From Hyphomicrobiales bacterium (GTDB lineage: Bacteria; Pseudomonadota; Alphaproteobacteria; Rhizobiales; Rhizobiaceae), in assembly GCA_900472605.1 (NCBI GenBank), contig UCJD01000016.1, positions 1-57,342 of the forward strand: a DNA stretch of 57,342 bases. The letters are read 5' to 3'. The translations under genes and the position numbers were made by a program. Below the pieces are notes generated by a model that saw only the letters and a list, made by a program, of their open reading frames with translations, was not told the origin of the DNA and made no database searches. Below, in pieces: positions 26,995-36,513 of this stretch. The number at the start of each line of letters is the position of its first letter. Position 1 is the stretch's first letter.

Positions 26995-27621
26995 ATGGCC
27001 GCCATCATCCGTTATCACGAGGGCGACATTTCCGCCGCCGATGCAGCCCGATACACCGGCGCGATCGCGATCGATACAGAAACGCTTGGCCTCGTGCCGC
27101 GCCGCGACCGCCTGTGCGTCGTCCAGCTTTCGCCGGGCGACGGTTCCGCCGACGTGATCCGCATCGCGGCCGGCCAGACGGAGGCGCCGAACCTGGAGGC
27201 GCTTCTTTCTGATCCGACGCACGAGAAGATCTTCCACTACGGCCGCTTCGACATCGCCGTGCTCTTTCATGCCTTCGGCGTGACGACGCAGCCGGTGTTC
27301 TGCACGAAGATCGCCTCGCGCCTCTGCCGCACCTACACGGACCGCCACGGGCTGAAGGACAATCTCAAGGAGATGCTTGAGGTCGACATCTCCAAGACGC
27401 AGCAATCCTCCGACTGGGGTGCGGAGACGCTGTCGCAGGCGCAGCTCGAATATGCGGCCTCGGATGTGCTTCATCTGCATGCGCTGCGCGACAAGCTTAC
27501 CCACCGCCTCATTCGCGACGGCCGATTCGAGCACGCAACCGCCTGCTTTGCCTTCCTTCCAACCCGCGCAAAGCTAGACCTGCTCGGCTGGGACGAGACG
27601 GATATTTTCGCGCACAGCTGA
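26995..27621 (+). CDS. rnd: Ribonuclease D (short form)
   Basis: 208 residues: a DEDD 3'-5' exonuclease domain with no HRDC domain, as in many alphaproteobacterial RNase D proteins. Exo I holds Asp27 and Glu29 in AIAIDTETLGL; Exo II is KIFHYGRFDIAVLFHAFGV; Exo III is LEYAASDVLHLHALRDKL. Two divalent metals should be bound by these acidic residues. The enzyme trims 3' ends of small structured RNAs such as tRNA precursors. It starts 94 bases after the PACE gene with its own spacer, so it is probably a separate transcript. Confidence 0.9.
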   Translation: MAAIIRYHEGDISAADAARYTGAIAIDTETLGLVPRRDRLCVVQLSPGDGSADVIRIAAGQTEAPNLEALLSDPTHEKIFHYGRFDIAVLFHAFGVTTQPVFCTKIASRLCRTYTDRHGLKDNLKEMLEVDISKTQQSSDWGAETLSQAQLEYAASDVLHLHALRDKLTHRLIRDGRFEHATACFAFLPTRAKLDLLGWDETDIFAHS

Positions 27622-27848
27622 GCTTGTTTCCAGCTTCTTAACAGGCAAAGCAGGTGTGCGCCGATACGCACCGAATGATTAGTGTTTCGTTAACGGTGAA
27701 TCGCTAGGATGCTCATTAACTTCTAGGCATTCCGTGGCGCGATGCAGCGTCCTCCAGGCACGTGAAATCGCCGGAGATGCAAACAGCCCGATGATCGCGG
27801 CTCCCCTGTAACCTGCTTTATCGCATTTTACGAAAGAGGAAGCATGCC

Positions 27849-29471
27849 ATGTTGTCTCCGGTTCGTGCAGCGTCAAGCTCAAGCTTTCCCTCGCAAGGTT
27901 CGACTGCGGCGCTCGGTGCCAGCGACATCGTGCGCAGTCCAACCGCGATTGTGCCCGTCAACCAGGTCGAGAGTCCGGATCTGACGTCCGGCGCTACCGC
28001 CAAGCTCAACATCCTGCTGCTTGCCGTTCGTGCCCGCATGGTCGAGGCCTTGCTGAATGTGCTGACCGCCACGGGAGAAGCGCTTTCCCAGCCGCGCGAC
28101 GACAGCGAACCGGACCTCGTCTTCGCGTCACGGCTTGCGGATGCAATTCAGAAGCTGCCAGCCGCCAAGATCGAGCTCATCGAGCGCCAGCTGGCGGCCC
28201 AGGGCCATGCGATACCACTGCGGCTGCTTGCCGAGGCTCTGCAGAACCCGGCCGGACCTGCCGCGACGCGCATCGCCGCTTATCTCGAAACGATCGGTGT
28301 ACGGGACCGCGACCTCGCAACACGCGCCGTTCTCAAATCCTACAGCCAGAACGACGGCTCGCCGGCGCGCCCGGAACAGCGGCCGGAGATCAGTCTGCAT
28401 CGCGATACGATGACGTCCGCGCCCCGCGCAACGATAACAGCGCCGGAGAGCGCCGGAACCAGGAACGCGACGACATCGGCGGCAACCGGGACCACCGGCC
28501 ATGGGAGCGAAGTGACCACACAGGCCGCCGGGGCTGATGACGCCCCCATTGCCGTTGTCGCCGAGCGGGCGGAGCCCAAGGCCACGATGAAGGCCGCGAT
28601 GACGGCCGCAAGCGCCACGCTCTCGACAGAAGACACAGCGCAAGCGCCCGCCGCAGCAGAGGCATCCGCCCTCCCGGCCGAAGCCGAAGCAACCGAGGTC
28701 GCGGCTGAGCCGGCAGCCACGCGCGACGCCAAGGCCGATCCGATCATCCCCAAGAGCTGGGTCGGCATTCCGGCTTCGCTGTCGAAGGACGAAACCGACA
28801 TGATCGTGGTCATCATCCGCGATCAGCAGACGGAGGTGTTTGTCGAGGCGGCGGACGTGGAGCCCGCGGTCGATATCGACGTTCTGCTCGACGACACGCT
28901 GATCGCCGACATCCCTGACAATCTGAAGCGCCCGGCCGAGCAGATGCTGCTGGCGAACGGGCTGCCGAAGCCCATGACAGCGCAGGCAGCACCCTCGCCG
29001 CTGGAGGCCGTGGCGGCGCAGGCGGCCGTGCGGCAGCCGGCGCAGGCGGATACGGACGCACCCTCGGCGGCGCGGCAGATGATCGATGCAACCTACGCGC
29101 CGGTTCTGATGAAGGTTATCGAGGGCGTGCCCTATGCGCCGCAGCCCTACGACTTCGCCAAGGACGAAACCGACGATGCCGGCTCGCGCGAGATGAACCG
29201 CGAGGACCACAACGGCAATATCGACCAGGGCGACAAGGACGGCGACGAGCAGAATGGCGCGGACGATGCGCAGACGCCCGAAGAGCACATCCATGCTGCG
29301 GATGACGGCGAGGACGAGGCACTTATGAACGCGCAACAATCCGCAATCGCAGCGCCGATGCTTGACGAGGCGGGCGACCCGATCCTGATGCTACCAGGTC
29401 CCGGCCTGCCGATGGCGCCGGCGAGCGATGAGGCCTATGCGCGCTATCGGCGCATGGTCGGCTGGGAGTAG
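27849..29471 (+). CDS. Hypothetical Ala/Glu-rich protein, 540 residues
   Basis: I do not recognise a family. Residues about 45-155 look helical and folded (LNILLLAVRARMVEALLNVL, LPAAKIELIERQLAAQG). Residues about 165-300 are a low-complexity Ala/Thr/Glu linker. A second ordered stretch (about 300-365) contains DEIDMIV-like and DIDVLLDD acidic motifs. The C-terminus is strongly acidic (NREDHNGNIDQGDKDGDEQN) before a short ordered end YARYRRMVGWE. There is no signal peptide or membrane helix. A purine-rich ribosome site precedes the ATG. It is a single gene; a bidirectional terminator follows 45 bases after its stop. Confidence 0.6.
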   Translation: MLSPVRAASSSSFPSQGSTAALGASDIVRSPTAIVPVNQVESPDLTSGATAKLNILLLAVRARMVEALLNVLTATGEALSQPRDDSEPDLVFASRLADAIQKLPAAKIELIERQLAAQGHAIPLRLLAEALQNPAGPAATRIAAYLETIGVRDRDLATRAVLKSYSQNDGSPARPEQRPEISLHRDTMTSAPRATITAPESAGTRNATTSAATGTTGHGSEVTTQAAGADDAPIAVVAERAEPKATMKAAMTAASATLSTEDTAQAPAAAEASALPAEAEATEVAAEPAATRDAKADPIIPKSWVGIPASLSKDETDMIVVIIRDQQTEVFVEAADVEPAVDIDVLLDDTLIADIPDNLKRPAEQMLLANGLPKPMTAQAAPSPLEAVAAQAAVRQPAQADTDAPSAARQMIDATYAPVLMKVIEGVPYAPQPYDFAKDETDDAGSREMNREDHNGNIDQGDKDGDEQNGADDAQTPEEHIHAADDGEDEALMNAQQSAIAAPMLDEAGDPILMLPGPGLPMAPASDEAYARYRRMVGWE

Positions 29472-29515
29472 CCGGCTGGAAGCCGCCACAGTCCGCCATC
29501 GACACCCACCAAAGC

Positions 29516-29549
29516 AAAGAACCCGCCGGATCGCTCCGGCGGGTTCTTT
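29516..29549. terminator. Bidirectional rho-independent terminator
   Basis: AAAGAACCCGCCGGA, loop TCGC, TCCGGCGGGTTCTTT: 15-base perfect arms, with A tract on one side and T tract on the other. It serves the 540-residue protein gene (plus) and rpsA (minus). Confidence 0.9.
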
Positions 29550-29576
29550 CATTCTTGAAGCCTTGAAGGCCAGCGA

Positions 29577-31277
29577 TTATTCGCCGCGGTTCTTCAGAGC
29601 CGCGCCGAGGATGTCGCCGAGCGACGCGCCAGAGTCGGACGAACCGAACTGAGCAACGGCTTCCTTCTCTTCAGCGATTTCCAGAGCCTTGATCGAAAGC
29701 ATGACCTTGCGGTCCTTCTTCGAGAAGTTGGTGACGCGAGCGTCAACCGTCTGGCCAACCGAGAAGCGCTCCGGACGCTGGTCGTCGCGATCGCGAGCGA
29801 GGTCAGCGCGGCGGATGAACGAGACGATGTCTTCGTGCTCGACGAGCTTCACTTCGATGCCACCGTCGTTGACGGCGATGACTTCAGCCGAAACGACAGC
29901 GTTCTTGCGCAGGTCGCCGGAAGCGGCAGCTTCGCCAACCGCATCCTTGCCGAGCTGCTTGATGCCGAGCGAGATACGCTCCTTTTCGACATCCACATCG
30001 AGAACGACAGCCTTGACGACGTCGCCCTTGTTGAACTCTTCGATGACCTGTTCGCCCGGACGGTTCCAGTCGAGATCCGACAGGTGAACCATGCCGTCGA
30101 CGTCGCCGTCGAGACCAATGAACAGGCCGAATTCGGTCTTGTTCTTGACTTCGCCTTCGACTTCAGTGCCGGCCGGATGGTTGCGAGCGAATGCCGCCCA
30201 CGGATTTTCCAGGGTCTGCTTGAGGCCGAGCGAAATACGACGCTTGGACGGATCGACTTCGAGAACGACGACTTCGACTTCCTGGCTCGTGGACAGGATC
30301 TTGCCGGGGTGTACGTTCTTCTTGGTCCAGGACATTTCCGAGATGTGGATCAGGCCTTCGATGCCCGGCTCCAGCTCGACGAACGCACCGTAGTCGGTGA
30401 TGTTCGTGACGGTACCGGAGATCTTCTTGCCTTCCGGATACTTGGCCTGGATGCCATCCCACGGATCCGACTCGAGCTGCTTCATGCCGAGCGAGATGCG
30501 GTGGGTTTCCTGGTTGATGCGGATGATCTGAACCTTGACCTGCTGGCCAATGGACAGGATTTCCGACGGATGGTTCACACGGCGCCATGCCATGTCGGTG
30601 ACGTGCAGCAGGCCGTCGATGCCGCCGAGGTCAACGAACGCACCGTAATCGGTGATGTTCTTGACGACGCCGTCAACAACCTGGCCTTCTTCGAGGTTCT
30701 GAACGATTTCAGAACGCTGCTCGGCACGGGATTCTTCCAGAACCGTACGACGCGATACGACGATGTTGCCGCGACGCTTGTCCATCTTGAGGATTTCGAA
30801 GGGCTGCGGGTTGTGCATCAGCGGGGTAACGTCGCGGATCGGACGAATGTCGACCTGCGAACGCGGCAGGAAGGCAATCGCGCCGTCGAGGTCAACCGTG
30901 AAGCCGCCCTTGACCTGGTTGAAGATAACGCCTTCAACGCGCTCGCCGGCTTCGAACTTGGCTTCGAGCTTGACCCAGCTTTCTTCGCGGCGAGCCTTCT
31001 CGCGCGACAGAACAGCTTCGCCAAGCGCGTTTTCGATACGCTCAACGTAAACTTCGACTTCGTCGCCGACCTTGAGCGTGCCGTCCTTGGCCTTGGCGCC
31101 GAATTCCTTCAGCAGAATGCGACCTTCGACCTTGAGGCCAACGTCGACAACGGCGGAGTCCTTCTCGATTGCCGTTACGATACCCTTGGTAACGTAGCCT
31201 TCGGCCAGATCGTTCTTGGCAAAGGATTCTTCCAGAAGGGCCGCGAAATCTTCGCGAGAGGGAGTAGCTACTGACAT
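29577..31277 (-). CDS. rpsA: 30S ribosomal protein S1
   Basis: 566 residues with six S1 RNA-binding repeats. The N-terminal two repeats (GYVTKGIVTAIEKDSAVVDVG, RVEGVIFNQVKGGFTVDL) bind the ribosome, and four strongly alike repeats follow (for example VVDGVVKNITDYGAFVDLGG). Family length is typical for alphaproteobacteria. S1 unwinds and positions mRNA on the 30S subunit. It is downstream of cmk on the same strand, 168 bases away, with a hairpin directly before its ribosome-binding site. Confidence 0.97.
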   Translation of the reverse strand: MSVATPSREDFAALLEESFAKNDLAEGYVTKGIVTAIEKDSAVVDVGLKVEGRILLKEFGAKAKDGTLKVGDEVEVYVERIENALGEAVLSREKARREESWVKLEAKFEAGERVEGVIFNQVKGGFTVDLDGAIAFLPRSQVDIRPIRDVTPLMHNPQPFEILKMDKRRGNIVVSRRTVLEESRAEQRSEIVQNLEEGQVVDGVVKNITDYGAFVDLGGIDGLLHVTDMAWRRVNHPSEILSIGQQVKVQIIRINQETHRISLGMKQLESDPWDGIQAKYPEGKKISGTVTNITDYGAFVELEPGIEGLIHISEMSWTKKNVHPGKILSTSQEVEVVVLEVDPSKRRISLGLKQTLENPWAAFARNHPAGTEVEGEVKNKTEFGLFIGLDGDVDGMVHLSDLDWNRPGEQVIEEFNKGDVVKAVVLDVDVEKERISLGIKQLGKDAVGEAAASGDLRKNAVVSAEVIAVNDGGIEVKLVEHEDIVSFIRRADLARDRDDQRPERFSVGQTVDARVTNFSKKDRKVMLSIKALEIAEEKEAVAQFGSSDSGASLGDILGAALKNRGE

Positions 31278-31288
31278 GTAATCTCCTG

Positions 31289-31310
31289 CGTGTCCGGATC
31301 TTTGGACACG
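31289..31310 (-). promoter_or_regulatory. Hairpin in the rpsA leader beside the ribosome-binding site
   Basis: CGTGTCC and GGACACG form a 7-base stem with an 8-base loop, ending 2 bases before the AGGAGA ribosome site. S1 represses its own translation in enteric bacteria by binding its leader, so a structured leader here fits autoregulation. That function is inferred. Confidence 0.4.
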
Positions 31311-31445
31311 TATGCGCCGGTTGGTTCGTGTTGAATGAGCCTGATCCCCGTCCGCCCTACTAAAAAGGCAATCCGGCGCTTGGACGGAATTTCAGGCTTG
31401 TCTCAGAGCGACAGGGGCAAAAGCCCGGCCGATCGCTCCAATTGC

Positions 31446-32096
31446 TTAATTTCGGTTCAAGGCCGCATCGATGACCGATTTCGCGGCTTGAAACGCGGCT
31501 TCTATACTCATTTCCGACGTATCAAGCAAGTGCGCGTCTTCGGCTGGTTTCAAAGGGCTGTCGGCCCGTCCCATGTCGCGTTCGTCGCGTCGCTTGACGT
31601 CTTCGAAAATCGCCGCGAAATCGGCAGCGATCCCCTTGGCCTTGATCTCGTCGAAACGGCGCCTCGCGCGCACTTCGGCCGATGCCGTCACATAAAGTTT
31701 CACTGCTGCTTGCGGGCAGACCACCGTTCCGATGTCACGGCCATCAAGCACCGTGCCCGGCGTGCGCTTCGAAAACTTGCGCTGCGCCTCGACCAGCGCA
31801 CGGCGCACCGACGGCATCACAGCGATCTTCGAGGCGGCTTCGCCGATCTCGTGCTTCGACAGGATATCGCGATCGAGACCTGACAGTTCAACCTCGCGGG
31901 CGATATTTTCCGCCGTAGGCTCATCATCGAGCGGCAGGCCGGCGTCGAGCAAGGCCTTGGCAGTGGCGCGGTAGGTCAGGCCGGTGTCGAGATGGTGGAA
32001 GCCATAGGTCTCGGCGATGCGGCGCGACAGCGTCCCCTTGCCGGCCGCGGCCGGTCCATCGATGGCGATGACAAAATGGTCTGAACTGGTCGGCAT
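31446..32096 (-). CDS. cmk: Cytidylate kinase
   Basis: 216 residues from ATG 32096 ([20 protein letters not shown]), with AGGAAAG before it; the longer ORF start at 32168 has no such site. The P-loop GPAAAGKGT is at about 13-21, the CMP-binding region has [11 protein letters not shown] and SDLGTVVFP-like [22 protein letters not shown], and [14 protein letters not shown] is the lid region. It phosphorylates CMP and dCMP. The cmk-rpsA order is conserved; aroA, its usual upstream neighbour in this group, is not here. Confidence 0.95.
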   Translation of the reverse strand: MPTSSDHFVIAIDGPAAAGKGTLSRRIAETYGFHHLDTGLTYRATAKALLDAGLPLDDEPTAENIAREVELSGLDRDILSKHEIGEAASKIAVMPSVRRALVEAQRKFSKRTPGTVLDGRDIGTVVCPQAAVKLYVTASAEVRARRRFDEIKAKGIAADFAAIFEDVKRRDERDMGRADSPLKPAEDAHLLDTSEMSIEAAFQAAKSVIDAALNRN

Positions 32097-32171
32097 GCTC
32101 GCCTTTCTATCCTGCCCGATATGCCCGGGGCACTGCTGTTGGCCGATATCGATCGGCCGCGGTCTCAACTC

Positions 32172-32837
32172 TCAAGCCTCATTGTCGGCCTTTTTGCCGG
32201 CATCGGCGAGGCCGCCATAGCGGCGCACAAGATCGGTCATCTCACTGTGTCCGGTCGTTTCGCCGAGACCCGCGGCCACGCCCTCGCGATCGGCGACCGG
32301 CCGGTTCTGGCTGACCTTCCACTTCCCGTCGATGGCAGTGATCTCGATCTCGACTCCAACGATGCCCTTCATCTGCGCCTTCACATAGGCATCGGGCGCA
32401 TCGCTGACGGACCAGGGCTTTTCACGCGGCGTCTCGTGCTGCGCCGTCAGCGCGGTGATCTGCGCGAGCAGCCAATCGGCGTCATCAATGACGCGGGCCG
32501 CACCGCGCACCTGCACGACCGCGTAGTTCCAGGTCGGAACGACCTTGCCGGTCTCGCGCTTGGTCTCGTACCAGGAGGGCGTGACATAGCTGTCGGCGCC
32601 CTGGAAGACGGCGAGCAGCTCGGCGCCACCGGCCAGATCGCGCCATTGCGGATTGGCCTTGGCGAGATGCAGCCGCAACGTTCCCTTTTCAGACGCCGCC
32701 GCATCGAGAAGAAAAGGCACCGAATTGGCCATCAAGCCGGAGGCGCCCGTCGTGATCAAAAGGCCAAGCGGATGCGCCCTGATCAGCGCGTGCTGAACGC
32801 CGAGATCATCTTCCCTGAAATGCGGCGGCTGATACAT
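32172..32837 (-). CDS. PaiB-like FMN-binding protein
   Basis: 221 residues from ATG 32837 (MYQPPHFREDDLGVQHALIR), the opening shared by PaiB proteins; the ORF continues 53 codons upstream without a convincing start. The split-barrel flavin-binding fold is seen in PLGLLITTGASGLMANSVPF, LHLAKANPQWRDL, and VFQGADSYVTPSWYETK (about 75-115), with VPTWNYAVVQVRGAARV following. PaiB was named as a negative regulator of protease and sporulation genes in Bacillus; here a flavin-dependent reductase or regulator role is uncertain. It occupies the space where aroA is normally found. Confidence 0.85.
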   Translation of the reverse strand: MYQPPHFREDDLGVQHALIRAHPLGLLITTGASGLMANSVPFLLDAAASEKGTLRLHLAKANPQWRDLAGGAELLAVFQGADSYVTPSWYETKRETGKVVPTWNYAVVQVRGAARVIDDADWLLAQITALTAQHETPREKPWSVSDAPDAYVKAQMKGIVGVEIEITAIDGKWKVSQNRPVADREGVAAGLGETTGHSEMTDLVRRYGGLADAGKKADNEA

Positions 32838-33096
32838 CTCGTCCATCCGTCTTGACCGCCGGACAGAGCCGGCATCATGTTGCCCATAGAGTATTTGCGG
32901 CTCACTAGCACAATGCATCGGCCCGGTCATCCGCCACGCCCCCAAGCCCCTGCGGCGGCGACACTTGAAGTTAGGCTTTGACATGGCGGCCCGCAACGAT
33001 TATGGGGACCGGCTTATAAATTCCGAACAGAACGCCGGTTTCAACGGCATTTGCCGAACTCAGGTTCGGCCATTCTCACGATCACGAGGCTCAACA

Positions 33097-33489
33097 GTGG
33101 CGAAAGCTGAACTTGGAACCAAGCGTACCGATCCGGAAACCGGCAAGAAATTCTACGACCTGAACCGGAACCCTATCGTTTCTCCTTACACGGGCAAGTC
33201 CTACCCGCTCTCCTTCTTCGTCGAAAGCTCGGCTGCGGCCGCTGCTGAAGCAGCGCAGGAAGAGGAAGAAGTGGCCGAAGTCGATACCGAAAGCACGGAA
33301 GTCGAACTGGTCTCGCTCGAGGACGCAGACGGCGACGCATCCGGCGACGACATCCCCGACATGGGTGACGACGACGTCGAAATCGAAGGCGATGACGACG
33401 ACGATACTTTCCTGGAAGCCGACGAAGACGACGACGATGACGACATGAGCGACATCATCGGCGTGACCGGCGACGAAGAAGACGTCTGA
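33097..33489 (+). CDS. TIGR02300 family protein with acidic tail
   Basis: 130 residues from a GTG start (VAKAELGTKRTDPETGKKFYD). Residues 1-45 carry the TIGR02300 pattern (DLNRNPIVSPYTGKSYPLSFF), lacking the cysteines of a zinc ribbon. The rest is an acidic tail with long Asp/Glu runs and MSDIIGVTGDEEDV at the end. Function unknown; conserved and common in alphaproteobacteria beside aroA and a tRNA-Ala gene. A strong terminator follows. Confidence 0.85.
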   Translation: MAKAELGTKRTDPETGKKFYDLNRNPIVSPYTGKSYPLSFFVESSAAAAAEAAQEEEEVAEVDTESTEVELVSLEDADGDASGDDIPDMGDDDVEIEGDDDDDTFLEADEDDDDDDMSDIIGVTGDEEDV

Positions 33490-33501
33490 TTTCGAACAAG
33501 G

Positions 33502-33540
33502 ATCGGCCCGGGCGAGAAAAATTCACCGGGCCGATTTTTT
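33502..33540 (+). terminator. Rho-independent terminator after the TIGR02300 gene
   Basis: ATCGGCCCGG and CCGGGCCGAT (10 bases each, 14-base loop) followed by six T. A clear intrinsic terminator. Confidence 0.9.
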
Positions 33541-33641
33541 AGGCTTGCCATCTGCGAAAACCGCACGTATTAAGCCGCCACTTCCCGAGGACAAGCGCCT
33601 CGCGAAGCATCCCAGGCCCGGCACAAACCGGTCCACCTGAT

Positions 33642-33717
<76 letters not shown>

Positions 33718-33855
33718 AACTCTTTATTATCCCAGATTTCGCGTGATGGAATTACGACCATCGCCTGATCGAGCGACCTGTTCAGAATAGCAAAATATTC
33801 CCCTTGCGTCTTATTGCTTTGCTAACATCCTTGAGCCATATATCATCGTAACAAG

Positions 33856-33917
33856 ACCCGCCACGCCTCGGACGAAACCCTGTTTCGAAACTGCGCACCC
33901 CGGCGGGTTTCTCTTTT
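33856..33917 (+). terminator. Possible terminator upstream of the Abi gene
   Basis: ACCCGCC (33856-33862) pairs with GGCGGGT (33902-33908), enclosing an inner CGAAA/TTTCG hairpin and ending in TTTCTCTTTT. It could end the tRNA-Ala transcript or be a leader structure of the Abi gene. The 231 bases between the tRNA and Abi hold nothing else I can support. Confidence 0.35.
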
Positions 33918-33948
33918 CTGGCTTGTAGAATCCACCTATGACTTAGGA

Positions 33949-34865
33949 ATGAGATTCACAAAGCCCTCGGTTGCAATCGTCGATCAGTTAGCGCTGCTGC
34001 AAGCCAGAGGCACGGTCGTCCCCGATGTTGGCCATGCGCTGCATTGCCTGCAGCACATAAGCTACTACCGGCTACGGGCTTACTGGCTTCCTTTCGAACA
34101 GATCACCGCCGGGACGGATGAACACAAGTTCACACCGGGAACCTCGTTCGACGACGTGCTTGCCCTTTACGTGTTCGATCGGCGCCTTCGCCTGCACGTC
34201 ATGGACGCTGTCGAGCGCGTCGAGGTTTCGTTGCGCGGCAGTTGGGCACACCATCTGGCGATGAAATACGGCCCACACGGATATCTTGATCAGGCACTAT
34301 ACACTCGCGCAGACCATTATGATCGCGCCTGCCGGACCCTCACAAACGAAATCGGCCGGTCCAAGGACACGTTCATCGTACATTATCTGGAAAAATACGA
34401 CGAACCTCGGCATCCGCCGATATGGATGATCGCCGAGGTCATCTCCCTCGGACAACTTTCCAAGTGGTTCAGCAACTTGAAGCTCCGCTCCGATCGGCAG
34501 GCGATAGCCAAGCCGTACCAGATCGACGAAAAGGTGCTCATCTCCCTCTTCACCATCTCACCTACATACGCAACATATGCGCTCATCACGGGCGGCTTTG
34601 GAACAAGCAGTTCACCGTGACGATGATGATGCCAAACTCTCCACCTCCCCTGCAGCTGGCAATCAATCCCGCATCTGACCGGCGGATTTACAATACGCTC
34701 GCAGCGCTTGGATATTTGATGGAGATCATAGCCCCAGCAACAATATGGCGACACCAGTTGGTCGAACTCACCGATTCCTGCCCGCTTGCCGACGAGACCG
34801 TCATGGGATTTCCGCCAGATTGGCGCAGCCAGCCAGCATGGGCGACACCACTCGCCGCACCTTAA
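33949..34865 (+). pseudogene. Abi_2/AbiD-F family HEPN abortive-infection gene, frameshifted
   Basis: From ATG 33949 the frame reads a typical Abi_2 start (FTKPSVAIVDQLALLQARG, LQHISYYRLRAYWLPFEQ, LYVFDRRLRLHVMDAVERVEVSLR). At about 34548-34552 one base is missing: the frame continues as TISPTYATYA and stops at 34620. The other frame gives the expected HLTYIRNICAHHGRLWNKQF and runs to 34865. That part carries the HEPN RNase motif R-N-I-C-A-H. The full protein would be about 305 residues. Family members act in phage defence by cleaving RNA. As read, the active-site half is detached. Confidence 0.85.
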
Positions 34866-34889
34866 CTGTCGAGCTGTTTCGAACCCAAA

Positions 34890-35639
34890 GTGACGCAATC
34901 GACCTTCCGGACCCCACCGATGACACGACAAAGACGACGACGCATCATTCACACACGCCGAACAGCGACCGGCTTGGCGCTGGCGGGGGCGATTTCGTTT
35001 TTGGCGGGGATGACGGACGCGACAGGGTTGGTCCTAAGCGGCGATTTCGTGTCGTTCATGACCGGGAACACGACGCGCGCGGCACTTTCGCTTGGAGCGG
35101 GCAACTTTGGGCACGCGGCCGTGCTGATCGCGGCGATCACTGTCTTCGTGCTCAGCAATGCCGCCGGGATCGTGCTTGCCCATTTCGCGGAACGGCGGGT
35201 TTTCGTGGTGCTCGGCTGCGTCGGGTTGATGCTGGCGGGCGCCTCGCTGATGAGCGGGCCCGGCCTTGCGCTCCCGCGCTTCTACCTGATCGTCGCCTCG
35301 ATGGGGATGGTGAACGCAGCGGTGGAGCATATCGAGGGGCTGCCGATCGGGCTCACCTACGTGACCGGGGCGTTGTCGCGTTTCGGGCGCGGCATCGGCC
35401 GCTTTCTGATCGGGGATCGGCGGCTCGACTGGACGATCCAGATCGTTCCCTGGCTCGGCATGCTGCTCGGCGCCATAGCGGGCGCGCTGCTGACGCAGGT
35501 TGCAGGTGCCTCAGCACTTTGGGTGGTCGCGGCGTTTGCGATGCTGATCGCGCTGGCTGCTCTTTTGATCCCGAAGCCGCTGCAGCGGCGCTTCAACCAA
35601 GCCGCTGCCGCACGCGCGTCGGCCCCGCGCGCCAAGTGA
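34890..35639 (+). CDS. YoaK/DUF1275 family membrane protein
   Basis: Up to 249 residues from GTG 34890; ATG 34920 (MTRQRRRRIIH) is an alternative, and neither has a strong ribosome site. Six hydrophobic helices follow a basic start. The DUF1275 signature is present: GAISFLAGMTDATGLVLSGDFVSFMTGNTTRAALSLG and a repeated GLPIGLTYVTGALSRFGRGIGR in the second half. The function of the family is not established; some members are linked to small-molecule export. Confidence 0.82.
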   Translation: MTQSTFRTPPMTRQRRRRIIHTRRTATGLALAGAISFLAGMTDATGLVLSGDFVSFMTGNTTRAALSLGAGNFGHAAVLIAAITVFVLSNAAGIVLAHFAERRVFVVLGCVGLMLAGASLMSGPGLALPRFYLIVASMGMVNAAVEHIEGLPIGLTYVTGALSRFGRGIGRFLIGDRRLDWTIQIVPWLGMLLGAIAGALLTQVAGASALWVVAAFAMLIALAALLIPKPLQRRFNQAAAARASAPRAK

Positions 35640-35708
35640 TCGGCGCGCCATAATAAGCGCGAATCAGCTAGACGTCGTTCCAGAAGCGATGCAGGAACGG
35701 AGGCCCGA

Positions 35709-36494
35709 ATGTTCATCTTCTCAAAACTCGTCTGGATTTTCGGACAGCCCCTGTCGCTGGCCTTTCTGCTTGTCGTCGTCGCGCTGATCGCCGGGCTGAT
35801 CCGCTTTCGCATCATCAGCGTGCTCGCGACCGTCTGCGCCGCGCTGGTGCTTTTTCTCACGCTTTACACGACTGTGGGCAACTACCTCCTGCAGGGGCTG
35901 GAGGATCGCTTCGCCAAGCCGCAGGATCCGGCCGCGCTCACATGCATGATCGTGCTTGGCGGCGGCTTCGAGAACGAGGTCAATACATCACGCCACGGGA
36001 TCGAGATGAATGCCGGCGGCGACCGGTTTATCGAGACGCTGAGGTTGGCGCAAAAGTATCCGCAATCGCGCATCCTGGTCTCGGGCGGCGATGGCTCGAT
36101 ATCGGGTGTCTACGAAGGCGATGCGGTCATGGCCGAGCGGTTCTTCCCGCTGTTTGGCGTGGGTAAGGAGCGTCTGGTCCAGGAGACGACCTCGCGGACC
36201 ACCTTTGAAAACGCCGTCAACACCAAGGATCTGCTGGCGAGCCAGGGGCTTTCCAACTGCCTGCTGATCACCTCGGGCTATCACATGCCGCGCTCGGTCG
36301 GGATTTTCCGCAAGCTCGGGATCGGCATCACTCCCTGGCCGACGGACTACCGGACCGATGGCCACGAGCGCCTGGCGCTCGATTTCACCCAGCCGAGCCG
36401 CAACGCGCAAAACATGGCGACGGCGATCCGCGAATGGTTCGGCCTTGTCGGGTATTATTTCGCCGGACGCACCTCGGAGCTCTATCCGCGCTGA
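35709..36494 (+). CDS. YdcF/ElyC-family (DUF218) membrane-anchored protein
   Basis: 261 residues with two N-terminal membrane helices (about 12-34 and 36-58) and a periplasmic DUF218 domain. Motifs: CMIVLGGGFENEV, RILVSGGDGSISG, ETTSRTTFENAVNTKDLL, and CLLITSGYHMPRSVGIFRKLG. Relatives (ElyC, SanA) affect envelope integrity and lipid-carrier or peptidoglycan synthesis. GGAACGGAGG precedes the ATG. Confidence 0.88.
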   Translation: MFIFSKLVWIFGQPLSLAFLLVVVALIAGLIRFRIISVLATVCAALVLFLTLYTTVGNYLLQGLEDRFAKPQDPAALTCMIVLGGGFENEVNTSRHGIEMNAGGDRFIETLRLAQKYPQSRILVSGGDGSISGVYEGDAVMAERFFPLFGVGKERLVQETTSRTTFENAVNTKDLLASQGLSNCLLITSGYHMPRSVGIFRKLGIGITPWPTDYRTDGHERLALDFTQPSRNAQNMATAIREWFGLVGYYFAGRTSELYPR

Positions 36495-36513
36495 GCCCAG
36501 CTGTTTCCCGGCG

